Source: Persicaria tinctoria
Lineage: Eukaryota > Streptophyta > Magnoliopsida > Caryophyllales > Polygonaceae
Direction of reading: 5' to 3'
NCBI GenBank assembly: GCA_037127255.1
Contig: JBANSL010000002.1
Coordinates: 43,309,892 to 43,373,891, forward strand
Length of the DNA stretch: 64,000 nt
The notes under the pieces were generated by a model. It made no database searches. It worked only from the letters and a program-made list of their open reading frames with translations, and was not told where the DNA came from. The position numbers and the translations under genes are program-made. This document shows positions 25,601 to 36,603 of the stretch, one piece after another (the first letter of the stretch is position 1; the number at the start of each line of letters is the position of its first letter).

Positions 25601-26695
25601 TGCCATACTCTCCCTACAGGCGGACATGCCAAGGGCTTCAAAACTGCATCTAAGGTACTTCAATGTGGTTTTTACTGGCCTGATCTTTTCAGGGATGTGC
25701 AGGCTTATGTCACTTCATGCGACGAGTGCCAAAGATCAGGCAACATTACTTGGAGGAATGAGACACCACTCACAGGAATTTTGGAGGTCGAGCTATTTGA
25801 TGTATGGGGAATTGACTTCATGGGACCATTCCCTGCTTCAGGACCTTACAAATACATCCTTGTGGCGGTTGACTATGTCTCTAAATGGGTTGAGACTGTT
25901 GCAACTAGGACCAACGACGCGAAGGTAGTTTCAAAGTTTGTTAAAACTAACATATTTCCTCGCTTTGGTGTTCCTAGAGTTCTTATTTCAGATGGTGGCT
26001 CACATTTCATCGAGAGAGGATTTGAGGCTCTTTTGGCTAAGTATGCGGTGACTCATAGGGTGGCCACACCTTATCATCCCCAAACTAGTGGTCAAGTGGA
26101 AGTCTCTAATCGTCAAATAAAGGCCATCTTGGAGAAAACAGTCTCTCGCTCTAGGAAGGATTGGTCATCTAAGCTTGATGATGCGCTATGGGATTATAAG
26201 ACAACTTACAAAACACCGCTGAGAACAACTCCTTACAACTTGGTTTATGGCAAGTCTTGCCATTTACCTGTCGAATTGGAGCATAAGGCAATGTGGGCTC
26301 TCAAGGAGCTCAACATGGATCTCGATGAGGCAGGTAAGAAACGCTTTATTGATTTACAGGAGTTAGAGGAGTTGCGATTGAAAGCCTATGAGAATGCTGA
26401 GATCTACAAGGAGCGCACCAAGAGATGGCACGATAAGAAACTGGTGCCAAAAACATATGAGGTAGATGACAAAGTGCTTTTATATAATTCTAGACTGCGT
26501 CTATTTCCAGGAAAGCTAAGGACAAGATGGAGTGGACCTTTCTTGGTTCACCAGATATACCCTCATGGAGCAGTAGAGTTAATTAGCACTGACGGCACCA
26601 CCTTTAAAGTAAATGGGCATAGGGTCAAGAAATACTATGACAAAGAAGTCCCGGAAGACGAGATTCGCGCCACTCTGGCGTTAGGCAAAGCATAA
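19690..26695 (+). pseudogene. Gag-pol polyprotein, Athila-like, with stops and an insertion
   Basis: Starts MRRSGQPPEF. Gag has an early coiled-coil stretch (about residues 30-75), the capsid block FHGRFNECPLEHITNFHDMC...RWSLAG (about 110-160) and, after the first stop, a zinc knuckle C-X2-C-X4-H-X4-C (CIECGSQRH). Protease: CDLGASVSIM at about 21680. RT: YLDGYSGFW at about 23217 and FMDDFS at about 23413. RNase H is partial (CDASDYDVGEVLG, then [10 protein letters not shown]) and lacks about 40 residues between. Integrase: an H2C2 finger (HCHTLPTGGHAKG...CDECQ), then GIDFMGP, ISDGGSHF and GQVEVSNRQ giving D, D, E, ending in a C-terminal domain to 26695. In-frame stops lie at 20653, 20962, 21271, 23179 and 25409. 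The insertion at 23998-24779 shifts the frame. Linkers at 21180-21360, 22210-22500 and 24990-25300 are built from TCGAGATCGA words. Confidence 0.9.
23998..24779. mobile_element. hAT-like non-autonomous TIR element (782 bp) nested in RNase H
   Basis: Terminal inverted repeats CATGGTTTTTAGGATC / GATCCTAATAACCATG. Flanks are CTGTGAAG (23990-23997) and TTGTGAAG (24780-24787), a probable 8-bp duplication with one change, the length typical of hAT transposons. Removing the insert and one flank copy rejoins the host frame as AVKDAKPR. Both ends carry arrays of GGATCGTA / GGATCC words; the middle is AT-rich and non-coding. The TIR does not begin with the usual hAT CAGGG, so the superfamily is tentative. 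Confidence 0.7.
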
Positions 26696-28141
26696 AACAG
26701 GGAAGTAGGTCGAGCTAATGACTTAAACCTTAGCGCTTCCGGGAGGCAACCCGCTTTTCTTACTCTTTCCTATTTTTCTTTATTTTCTTTCCTATTTTTC
26801 ATTTTCTTAGAACTCGTGCATAATCTCTTCTCATGGTTACATTCAGGCATTCAAGAGGGATCTATATCAGTCAGGTTCGTCTAAATCGAGTAAGCCACGT
26901 AGGTAAGTGGGAGGTTTCAAGTTAGTTCTCTTTCTTTCTAAAAATAAAAATAAAATAAATACATAAAAAAAAAAGAGAGAAATAAAGAACAGGTAAAGTT
27001 TTCAGATTTTAGATTTTATAGATTTTTATTTTATTTTTCGGAATTTTATAAAATCCCTTACCTTGAAGCTTTCCCCTCCCTCTTGCTTTACCCGACCTCG
27101 ACAAAGAAACCTAGCCGACACAGCTTCCATCTTCCCCCGCCTCCTCTCGCTCCTCTCCTCCTCGATCTCTCGCTGTCCCCAAGCCGGCTCTCCTCGAGTC
27201 CAGATCCGAGTCCACCAAGCCGAGACCGAGCGACCACCAGCGACGCCAACTCCTGTCTCCTCCTTTGCCAAGGTTCCCTCCATTGTTCTCGATCCAGGCC
27301 GAATCCAAACCTCCGGCTTCCCGGATCTCCCTCGCCAACCCTCACCCAAACCCAGATCCGGCCACCTCCCTCCCTTCCCGGCCCACTGAACCCCTCGCCG
27401 AGCCGGATCTTGCCTCTCCGAGCACCCAGCACCGCCAGACGCTCACCAACCGCCCAGAAACCACCGGATTCGCTCTCCCTTCACCATAGCCGAGCCGGAT
27501 CTCACCCTCCACACCCAGATCCGCCCTCGCCGAAACCAGATCTGCCACCGCCGAGCCGGATTTCCCCTACCCAGACCACCACCACGCCAGATCTGAAACC
27601 CAGCGCCACCACCAAACTCTCTTTGCAAAATTCCGAGAACAACCCTCTAATTTTGTTCTAATTACAGTTTCTACCCTATATTTTAATTCAAGGTATGATT
27701 TCTCCCTCTTTTCTCTCTAAATTTCAGATTCATATATTTTTGAGAACCTAGGTAGAGATTGGATCTTGAGTTATGTGTTGAATGTTTAGGGTTTGAAATT
27801 TGTGTGGAAAATTGTTATTTATGATTAGGGTTACTATTTTTGGTAATATTTATTTTTGGTGGGCTGATTTTATATATGATTCCATATTCTCCATACTTAG
27901 TTCATTTATATTATCAAAAGGAATTTATGAAATTTATAGACCAATAACATCCTATATATGGAAATTTCATAAATTTTGTGGTTTTTTATTAAAATTCATA
28001 TATATGTCACTTTATTGTTTCTTTATAAATATAAGCTTCCATATACTTATTTGGTACATTTTTGGGATAGTTCATGAACTAAGTATGGGGTTATTTTATT
28101 TGAAGTGGTTATCTTATAAGGCGTATTTATATATGGCAGGA
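26696..28141 (+). other. Leader and probable intron before the 3' ORF of the retrotransposon
   Basis: 26700-27060 is non-coding. 27060-27660 is strongly C-rich, resembling a plant 5' untranslated region, and gives long P/S-rich frames that I treat as artefacts. A donor-like CAAGGTATGA at about 27693 and an acceptor-like ATATGGCAG ending near 28139 would remove an AT-rich intron and place the start codon at 28142 directly after the splice. Athila-type elements are thought to express this ORF from a spliced message; this is inference here. Confidence 0.5.
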
Positions 28142-29475
28142 ATGGACCCCTTACATATTCCGGACGCGGACAAGTTAGCTTTCGCCTAGCATATTGCAGG
28201 AAGGGCTGAAAATGCCCGTTGGTATGACCAGCCTGCCATGGAACAGCTGGGTATGCATTACTGGATGGAGCAGGCATTTGGGTGGCTCGATGCAGAACGC
28301 TTATTACAGCCACTGGATGTTCATTACCCGGTCCTGACTGGGGAATTCTTGGCTACTCTCCGCAGGGTACCTCACTCGCCGGCCTCAGAGCAGAGAGTCC
28401 ATTTTCAGCTGGGCACGTCCCCCGCACATGCACTTTACAAGAGATCGGCGAGGCATTCAACTTTCCCCACAACACCGAGCCATTCAACATCCGCGACACA
28501 GCGGGGATATGGCGATATTTGTCTGGGGTTCTACATCCGTCTAAGGAGACCACCCGCATCTCTTGCATCGCCAGCCCCCTCTTTGCTACCATCCTTAGAA
28601 TTCTGAGTAGCACTATATGGGCCCGGCCAGAGCTAAGCCAACCTGTCCAGCCGGAGCTCGAATGCCTCAGACGGATGTTATTCCTGTCTGACCCATTACC
28701 GCTCACCCACGCTTGGCTCCGGCACTGCATTTCCCGCTAGAGAGACCTCACATGAGCAATATATGATGGGTGTATGGTGGCTATTCTGGCTCGCCACCTG
28801 GGTGTCCCAGTCGCGACATACTCTTCATGGCCGGTAATGAGGATCGACATCGGGTCCCTAGAGAGGGGTCGTATCATAGCTCGCCGCAACAACACTTGGG
28901 TCCACTACGCCCACAACACAGCTATTCAGCAGGAGCTGATGAACCCTTACAGATTCCGCAACTGGTACACCACCTGGACAAGGGTGGAGTATCACCCCAC
29001 CATTGACCCGACTGCTGACCCGACACTGAGGGATGAGCCTATTCACACAGCAGATATGGACGAGGATGATGACGACGACGAGGCAGACAGTGTCCATGCC
29101 TCCCACCACTCTCAGCACTCCCATCATCCTTCCCAGTCCCCACGGCATCTCCATTCCCAACCCTCCTATCACTCCCAGCGGCAGCATCATACTGGCGGAC
29201 CATCTGATACAATGTTCGCAGAGTTGGCATTCCTTCGGGAACAGATGACCAACCTACAACTGAGCCATGACGCAATGAGAACAGAAATGAGAGAGAGCCA
29301 TGATGCAACAAGGACAGAAATGAAGGAGCACTTTAACAGACTGGAACAACGGGCCTGGCCATTCCCACATCAGTATTTCCAGCAGCCTGGTAGCTCTTCC
29401 CACGGAGGAGCTTCTGACTATCAAGCTGGTCCTCTGTTTCCACATTATGGTCCACCACCAGATCCCCACCAGTGA
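28142..29475 (+). pseudogene. Athila ORF in the env-like position, frameshifted
   Basis: Begins MDPLHIPDADKLAFA-stop at 28142; the TAG at 28187 reads as a changed Gln codon. It continues WYDQPAMEQLGMHYW, changes frame near 28415 to CTLQEIGEAFNFPHN...FNIRDTAGIWRYLSG, is interrupted again near 28738-28775, and ends with a His/Ser-rich tail (SQHSHHPSQS) and short heptad-like stretches (LQLSHDAMRTEM, ATRTEMKEHFNRLEQ). This resembles the ORF1/env-like protein of Athila elements, which plants also carry as transposon-derived sequences. I see no membrane segment. Function unknown; non-functional as read. Confidence 0.65.
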
Positions 29476-31192
29476 CACCTCTGTGAGTCTCTTTTTCCCT
29501 CCCTTTGATTTTCTTTATTTAACAGTGAGGACACTGTATATTTTAAGTACGGGGTGGGAGAAAGGACTGTACAAGGGACTTTTATGTGATTATATGTTGC
29601 TAGTACTTTATGTGTATCTTTTAAAAGTCTTGTTTCATGGTCTGTAATAGATTTCTGAAGACATGGCACAACTTTGGTATTTAAGTTATTAGTTGCATTT
29701 TAGTTGTTCCTTTTTGCATGTTTAAAAGTTTTATGCATACTTTAGTCTTGTTCTTTTGATAAGAAAAAAAAATAGAAAATGTCAAAAAATGAAAAAAAAA
29801 TGCATGTTTAAAATTTTGCATTATTTTAGTTTTATACCCTAACTTAGATGTCCTATGATGATAAATAATGACTGACTTGGTCGTATAAACCCTATGGCGC
29901 ATTTGGAAGGTTTAGCCTAAGTCCTCAAAATGGTTTTTATGTGGATTGTGAACTTGTGATGAAATTGAGCACATATGATTCTAAGCTAAAGGTTAAAAAT
30001 CCAACAAAAATTGTCCCAGTGAGAATTTTGGCCTTATAGGGAGAACATTAAAAATCCCTCTGTTTTCTTGAGTGTATTTACTCTTCCTATTCATCTCTAA
30101 ATGTTGTGATAGTTATTCAAAGCCAATGCATTTATATGTTTATGTTGATAAGAATTAAATGATGGAGGCACCTTTTAAGCCAATTTTATCCTCTCTTTAC
30201 CTACCCTGCATTATCCCTGCTTGAAGCCAGAACATTAGCCTGAGACTTTTATTGTGAACTCCACAAAATTATCCTTAGCCAAATTGAGCCTGACCCCCAT
30301 TTGGGAATTAAGACTTAGAGTTGGTTGGAATGATGATTTGTGGAAGAAATGAGCTTATGTTGCATTTCAAGAAGGATCATGGAAATTATTGAGATATGGG
30401 TTGGGTGTACATTTTTATCTTGCTAGACATATTATGTAAAAGGATTTTTGGCTCACATTATAAATGCACCTCTAGTATTATTTTATATTTTCGTTTCAAA
30501 AAAAAATCCGAAAAAAAGAAGAAGAAAAAAAGTACATATGTTTATGAATAAAGTGCATGAGCCAAATTTACCTTATTTCTTTCATTATTTTGCAAGATAC
30601 ATATTTCGGAGAGATTTAGAAAGTTTGAAAGGTTATATACTCCATTGAGACAAATTGGAGAGTTTGATTGATGCATATGATTGAGAAGTTATGGTTTGGT
30701 TGTGTTGGAGATTTAGGAGTCTTGATTCCCGAATTTTATTTAGCACCACATGGCCAAATAATTCCATACCTTATTATTTCTTACCAAGCCCCATTACAAC
30801 CCCGCCGAATGGAATCTTCTTTGAAGACTTCTATTGAGCGAAGTCCTCCTGATAATTCTTGTTGCATTCTCATAATTGGTTGCAAAGTGGATTCATGTTT
30901 AAATTACAATATTTCTGAGATTGTGTATGGAATTGAGTTGAGAGTTGATCTTCATAGCCTAAACACATTTGAGAGTTGAATGTAAATACATTATTCCTGT
31001 GAGGTTAGATTTATACTGCCTATGCCTATGGATCGCTCATATATGTGTGATGACGTTAAATTCACTTGTCTTACATTGCTACTATTTAAGATGTTGCTTT
31101 TGACAAAGGCGAAGACTTGAAGGATGTGTTGTAGGTCTTGGTTATTGTTTGGTTATTGCTTGAGGACAAGCAAGTCTAAGTATGGGGTGATT
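29476..31192 (+). other. Non-coding 3' internal region with polypurine-like end
   Basis: Contains ACAGTGAGGACACTGT and AAGTACGGGGTGGG at about 29521-29560, both shared with the truncated element at about 2258-2295, then AT-rich sequence without supported ORFs. It ends GAGGACAAGCAAGTCTAAG then TATGGGGTGATT. The purine-rich TATGGGGTGA just before the LTR is the likely plus-strand primer, as at 3497-3508. Confidence 0.65.
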
Positions 31193-32956
31193 TGATGTCT
31201 CCAAAGTAGCCATGTTTTTATGCATATTTTAGTTCCATATTCTTTACATTTTGCATATTTCGGGTTGGGAATATGTCGAATTTATATAGTATATGCTTAT
31301 TTGTTAGAAATGGAGATCTACATAAGTTTCTGTTTAATATTGCAGAATATGAAAACATTTCGGGAGAAAACCAAGAAGCAAAGACGGAAGCAGCAAGTCT
31401 ACTCGATCTCGACTAAGGTCTCATCGAGATCGACAAGTGCCAGACCCCATTCCCCAAGCCATGTCGACAAGAGGCCACTCGACAACACCAAGCTGGTCAA
31501 GTCGATGATCCGTTGTCGTCGAGATCGAGCAGCGTCATCGATGTCGACAAGCCCACATCTGAGCATGTCGAGAAGGGTTGCTCGGCAACCTCGGAAGACC
31601 AAGTCGAGAACACACCACTCGTCGAGATCGAGGAGCTCTCCTCGAGATCGACTAAGACCAAGAGTCATGACCGAGCCACATCGAGGACCTGCTAGCCGAG
31701 ACGCCAAGCCAGGCCCAGTCGACAAACTTTCCTACTCGAGATCGAGTACGCCGTACTCGAGATCGACGAACATTCTCGAAGCCGCGTGACGCATTGATGC
31801 AGTCCTACTCGGAGTAGAGTCCTTGGAGCCGAGGATAAGCCTAGTCTATCCGAATTATCAACATTTGTCATGAAGAAGAGAGTTTTATCCACTTAAGACA
31901 CTTTAGATATTATTTCCCTTATAGATTTAATTTCATTGTAGCTTTTATTTATCTTTAAAGTCTTAGATATAGTTTTAGATATAGATATAGATATTCTATC
32001 CTTGATTAGCAAGGAATAGAAGGCTATAAATAAAGCCCTTGGGGCTGATTTCTAGTCATTCAATTTAAGAGATACAGTGACACATAGAGATTTAGGAGTT
32101 CAAAGGTTTTAAGGTTTTGGCAGTTTACGAAACTTGATTACCGAGATTGTAAAGGCTTTGGATTTAGTTAATACAAGTTATTTTCCTTTCAATCAATGAT
32201 GTCTGCGTTTGCAATGAGGCGCGAGTAGTCCACCTACTTCTGGGGTTGGGGTGAGCCCAACGAGAGCCATGTCGGTGGATTAGCGATTGCGAAAGGAGGT
32301 ATTTTGTCGTTATCTTAGTCTATTCCCTATGTGCTTCATCTTTGATTGAGAAATTGAAGAACTCATGTTGTGAACCTTGGGTAGTAATTAGGATTTTCAT
32401 TCGAAAGATTTTAAATGCTAATTATGAAAAGGAATAGATGCAATTAGGATTATTTGTCGCGAGATTTATATTCCTATTTGTCGGATTAGGTGAAAGCCTT
32501 TTCCTTTATCGATAAAGTTACCTCCTTTTGTGATTTATATTCCGCTTGCATGGTAATCGTTGTCGCAAACCCTAATCTTGGAAGTTCTTTTAATTCATAA
32601 AGTTACAGAAACCGAAACTGCTTTTGTTTTTTACTTTCTGCCCTCGTCGATCTCGACCAAGCCCTGGTCGAACTCGACTACTGATTCCCGATCCCAGATC
32701 GTCGTAGCTTAGTTGTGCAGGAACTCGACGAGCCCAACCCGAAGTCGACGAGGACCGTACTCGATCTCGAGTAGCCCCTTATCGATATCGAGTAGCCTTT
32801 GCCGAGAGCTTCTGCCCTGTTCGACTAGCCTGATCTCCTGTCGACTAACCCTAGTCGAGATCTAGCACCTGTTGTCAACTTCTGTCCGTGAGATTCCATC
32901 GGTTTGCTTTACTTTGTTTACTTATTGTTTTGCATTCTCGATTTCCTCGTACAACA
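31193..32956 (+). repeat. 3' LTR (1764 bp) with 100-bp deletion
   Basis: TGATGTCTCC...TACAACA, matching the 5' LTR with scattered substitutions. After GTGAGATTCCA (about 32898) it jumps straight to TCGGTTTGC, losing 100 bp present in the 5' LTR. A short GATTC match at both sides of the lost segment suggests microhomology deletion. A TATA box lies at 32025-32032. Confidence 0.92.
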
Positions 32957-33440
32957 AACTTCAATGCCTGGGTCGACAACTGACTCACTAGATGACCCAA
33001 CCCCACTATCTACACATATCGTCTCACTATCCCTATCCATAGGATCCTCTACAGCCTGCAAATGTAAATGAATAGACTCAATCTCTGCATGTGACTCATG
33101 CAACGCCTGTCTCTCCCTTTCGACAGCCCTCCGGGCGCATTGTAAAACCACCCTATATGCTAACCTTCGCGATAATGTGGTCTGTATATCATAATTTTTT
33201 TTCTAAATCCTATCGATTCTAGATGTTACTCTCTAATTGTCACACACACTTCTATATCGTATTAATTCTCAAATTCTAAACGATTTCCCCATAACTAATT
33301 ACTGATTTCATCATAATACTTTCGTTTCATAACAAAAAAAATAACTCTATTTAATTGATTTCAACATACCTGTGGTTGTGGCGAGTCGGATGTCCCCCAC
33401 ATGTATGTTGCTATACGACCACTAACACGTCTCTGAATCG
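32957..33440 (-). pseudogene. Unrecognised ORF, upstream part (split by retrotransposon)
   Basis: Reverse-strand coding pieces: an exon-like RRVSGRIATYMWGTSDSPQP at about 33440-33370, an intron-like AT-rich gap, then RAVERERQALHESHAEIESI and DSETICVDSGVGSSSESVVD at about 33150-32970. Joined to 17742 after removing the retrotransposon and one target copy, the frame continues through two VVDP motifs. The RE-rich part may form a coiled coil. Product unknown. Confidence 0.45.
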
Positions 33441-34200
33441 TTGGAGCCGGCTACAATTCATATAACAATAATACGTTAACGCTACAATTCATATAACAAT
33501 AATACGTTACCGGTAAAGGATGTCTCTGACCACGGCTGGCACCACCAGCCTGATCTCCCTCACGGCCATTATCTCTCACCATATCAACACTCCGGTAAAA
33601 GTGGGAATAGAAAAAACAACACTCGGGAAAACAAGGGGAAAGAAGGATAGAAACGAGGAAAAATGGGTGAGGAGGTTCGAAATGCGAGGGATTGGAAGAG
33701 GGAGGAGAGTCGAGGAGAGAAACGACGGAAAAAGGTGAGAATCGAAAGGCGAGGGAGGGATTGAAACCAGAGAAGAGTCAGAAAGCGTGCGGGAAAATGG
33801 GGCTCGCATGCCTATTTAAGGGTCCCAGAACCAACCACATGGGGATAAGGTGGGTTTGAAATAACGGTCCTAAATCCATCGTATACACATGCGGTGGGGT
33901 TTTTTAAATTTTCAAACCCCACCGCTTGGGTCTGCGGTGGGTGTTGGATAATTTCGAAAAACTGTTTCGAATTATCCAAAACACACCGTCTACACACGCG
34001 GTGGATGCCACTGTTTACTCATGCAGTGAGTTTTAGCATAACAAACCCCGTTCTACTCAACCCCGCCGATGTACCTCACGATGGGTTCGTATACGGTCAA
34101 TGCCCCCACCGCATGTATATGCGGTGGGCCTGATAAAAGCGGATTAAGGTCACTGCCAACATATGCGGTGATTAGCAGTGGAAATAGTAAAAAATAGCGG
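33441..34200. repeat. Flank and right group of ACCGCA..TGCGGTGG repeats
   Basis: 33441-33840 is purine-rich non-coding sequence (possible promoter of the reverse-strand ORF). 33860-34180 holds at least six hairpin-like words such as CCCCACCGC...GCGGTGGG, ACACACGCGGTGG and CCCACCGCATGTATATGCGGTGGG, matching the group at 16480-16595. Confidence 0.55.
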
Positions 34201-34253
34201 TGAAAATATCTGCCCCGTAAAATAATATATTACGAGAGGTCATAAATTTTATA

Positions 34254-34489
34254 CTACCTCCGATCCAAAATATAAGTCGTTTGACTTTTTAACACGTATT
34301 TTAAGGAGCTAAAAACTATATGATATATTAACTTTTTTTTTATTATTTTTTTACAATTTAATACTTATTACCAACAAATATTAAGTTGTAAAAAAAATAA
34401 TTAAAAAAAAGTTGATATTTTATATAGTTTTTAACTTCTTAAAATACGTGTTGAAAAGTCAAACGACTTATATTTTGGATCGGAGGGAG
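34254..34489. mobile_element. Stowaway-like (Tc1/mariner) MITE, TA target
   Basis: Starts CTACCTCCGATCCAAAATAT and ends with the near-complementary ATATTTTGGATCGGAGGGAG. It is bordered by TA on both sides (34252-34253, 34490-34491). The whole 236 bp folds back on itself (GTCGTTTGACTTTTTAACACG against its complement). CTCCCTCCG-type ends with TA duplication are the Stowaway signature. Confidence 0.93.
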
Positions 34490-34491
34490 TA

Positions 34492-35487
34492 AGTTGGAAT
34501 AATTTTAGTGAAATTTTTTAAGAGAAAATACAACATCCACATTAGCAGTATCGATTAGTTTGAGATGGCCGATTAAGATTTTTATGATAAAAAGAAGGAA
34601 AACGAGTGGTTCCCAAAATTTGGTAGGGATGTGAAACCCATATTTGAAAGGGTGTGGTTAGATACACCGAAATCACCCATTAAAATGTCCGTCGGAATTA
34701 ACCTTGAAGCTTTTTTAATTAATTAGCACTTTAAAAAATTAATTAATTCACTTCAACCATTTACGTCAATTCCGACCTACAGAATTTGGAGTATATTTAG
34801 TTTGCACGTCTTTGAAATTCCGATTAACTTGCAATTGTTTAGTGCAGCATGCTATGCCGGGGTACATTTAGCCTCATCCAGAGGTCTCAAGAGAATCATA
34901 GTGGAAGGTGATTGCCTAGATGTAATCAAGAGCATCAATGATAGAGGGTATACCAGATGGGAAGTGTTGAGGGAAGTGGAATTTATCAAGAACCTTAGCT
35001 CAAGGTTTGAAAGCATAGAATTCAGACACTGCTACAGGGAAGCAAACAAGGCTGCTGATTTCCTAATTGGAATACTGTGTAACATCATCCGTTCGGATGA
35101 TCATGGTGGTGCTTTACCTCTGTAAAGACTGCCTATTTCTTGCCTACTGTAAAAAAAAAAAAAACAAAAAAACAAAAAAAACTTGCAATTGTTTAGGTTA
35201 CTTTGATGCAAAATCAACCAAGTAATTAATTGGGAAGCATTCAAGACATGCCGAAATGAACTCCAAACCACATTTAAAAAAAATTCTATACAAAATAAAA
35301 TGAATTTTTAAGAATATGAAAATATTTCATCCTTGTAAAGTAGAATATTTATATAAATAATTTTGATGATATAAACGTGTTTTAAAAATAAAACAATATA
35401 TTATAACAGGTTATTAGGAAAATGAAAAAATTACATTAAAAAATTAGAATATAATAATTGTTAGGAATAAATTATACACAGTAATTG
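34492..35487. repeat. Upstream copy of the pectinesterase 5' flank (blocks B and A)
   Basis: 34492-34640 and 35197-35280 (split by the LINE) match 39505-39810 (AGAAGGAAAACGAGTGG, CGAAATGAACTCCAAACCAC). 35290-35487 matches 39315-39505 (TTTTTAAGAATATGAAAATA, ATTATACACAGTAATTG). Order is B then A here and A then B before the gene, as expected from an old tandem duplication later filled with transposons. A third, weaker A-like piece lies at about 39065-39180. Confidence 0.75.
34843..35180 (+). mobile_element. 5'-truncated LINE (RNase H tail) with 16-bp TSD
   Basis: Only the 3' end of a non-LTR retrotransposon is left. It encodes the RNase H-like end of the polyprotein (IVEGDCLDVIKSIND with the acidic Asp, then FRHCYREANKAADFL), a short 3' part and a poly-A tail interrupted by C at about 35150-35180. 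The target-site duplication ACTTGCAATTGTTTAG is perfect at 34827-34842 and 35181-35196. The Asn-Lys-Ala-Ala-Asp motif fits plant L1-type LINEs. Confidence 0.9.
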
Positions 35488-36383
35488 TACTTCCCATATA
35501 AATGGGTTTCATCGATAGATATCAAAGGACGACAATGTGCGAACCAAGCAATAGACGGTGTGAAAGCCTAGAACACACGACCGAATATCTTCTCTTGTGG
35601 GTTTGGAGAATCCATATATATGACGCCATTCAATCACTGTTCCCGGGTTTGTAGCTTGGAGTGTACAACCATGAACCTAGGCAACTCTGTGTACGACTCC
35701 TCCCAATCACCAAAAAGCTCTGCTATAGCTTTGTGTTTTTCCCTCCAGGCTCTCATGTAGGACACACAAATCCCATACCTTTTCTGTAGATGCTCGCGTA
35801 TGGTGCTTGGTTTCGTGTCTTGATCTTTGTGGAGGAACCCGAGAATCTCACCCCTAATGAAATTTGAGGTGACATTGCGATTATCTAGCTGTAAAATATC
35901 AGATGCACAGCTAGGCCCATGAGGCCCACTGTAATTGACAACTGTCCACATTTCAACAGTTATGTCTAAACGACGAGCAAACAATCTCCACGGGCACCCA
36001 CAACTGTCCTTCCTATCACAGACGGTTGTGTACCAATCTGGACTCGCCTTTTTTGTACGATATGGCTTCTTCATTTTAACAGAATACTCCGTCAACTCAC
36101 ATTTCAACTCGCCAAGTGAGTTGAATAGTTGCCCGCGAAAAATCTGTCTTCCATCATCTTCTTGTGCGTGCGAATTTAATTCTTGCCAAGAATTTATTAT
36201 CATTGGATCAGATTCCACAATATTCCAATTAGGATTAATGACCTCATCCTCAATTGCCGCCATCGCCGCCTCCTTACTTGCTTTATCGTCCTCCTCAGAC
36301 TCGTGCAAGTCATCTTCGTGATCAACCCGAAGAGCATCAACGTATATCTCATTTAGCTCAGATATGTTGTTAAGTCCATCCAT
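35488..36383 (-). pseudogene. Mutator-like (MuDR/FAR1-type) transposase, N-terminal fragment
   Basis: Starts MDGLNNISELNEIY at complement 36383. An acidic stretch is followed by the plant MuDR N-terminal domain (GQLFNSLGELKCELTEYSVK) and a WRKY/GCM1-like zinc finger (CDRKDSCGCPWRLFARR ... WTVVNYSGPHGPSC). The open frame ends at 35634. Homology goes on through IYMDSPNPQEKIFGRVF-stop to FAHCRPLISIDETHLYGKY, which is the first catalytic Asp motif of the MULE transposase. The sequence stops there at about 35488, where flank repeat A begins. The rest of the catalytic domain and the SWIM finger are missing. Confidence 0.88.
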
Positions 36384-36603
36384 TCTACGTTATTAATGAA
36401 AAAAGTTAGTTTATTACAAATGTTAAATGCTCTCACGAATCTTATCAACATAACATCAAAATTTCAATTACTTTCGATAGTAACTACCAAATTTCTATTT
36501 CAAATGAAATTACTTAATCCAAACTTGTATATGTAATCCAAACTTTTATATGCCATTAACAATAAACTAATTGCAAGAAATTATATAATCATTCTTGTAT
36601 ATG

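Larger units (their letters stand above)
17743..32956 (+). mobile_element. Athila-like Ty3/Gypsy LTR retrotransposon, full length but decayed (15.2 kb)
   Basis: LTRs at 17743-19606 and 31193-32956 start TGATG(C/T)CTCC and end TACAACA. Flanks are AACTC (17738-17742) and AACTT (32957-32961), a 5-bp duplication with one change. The interior holds, in order, a tRNA-Asp primer site, gag-pol in one frame (19690-26695), a C-rich leader with a probable intron, a second ORF in the env-like position (28142-29475), 1.7 kb of non-coding DNA and a polypurine-like end. Domain order PR-RT-RNaseH-INT, the DLGAS protease, the tRNA-Asp primer and the extra 3' ORF fit the Athila branch. In-frame stops, frameshifts and an inserted DNA transposon make it non-autonomous. 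Confidence 0.93.

Noticed and set aside
27083..27661. 192-residue P/S-rich open frame and several overlapping frames
   Set aside because: All six frames are open because the DNA is C-rich; composition is low complexity, no motif, and it lies in the retrotransposon leader.
28142..29475. Interpretation of the 3' ORF as a true envelope protein
   Set aside because: No signal peptide, transmembrane or fusion-like segment is visible; only its position is env-like.
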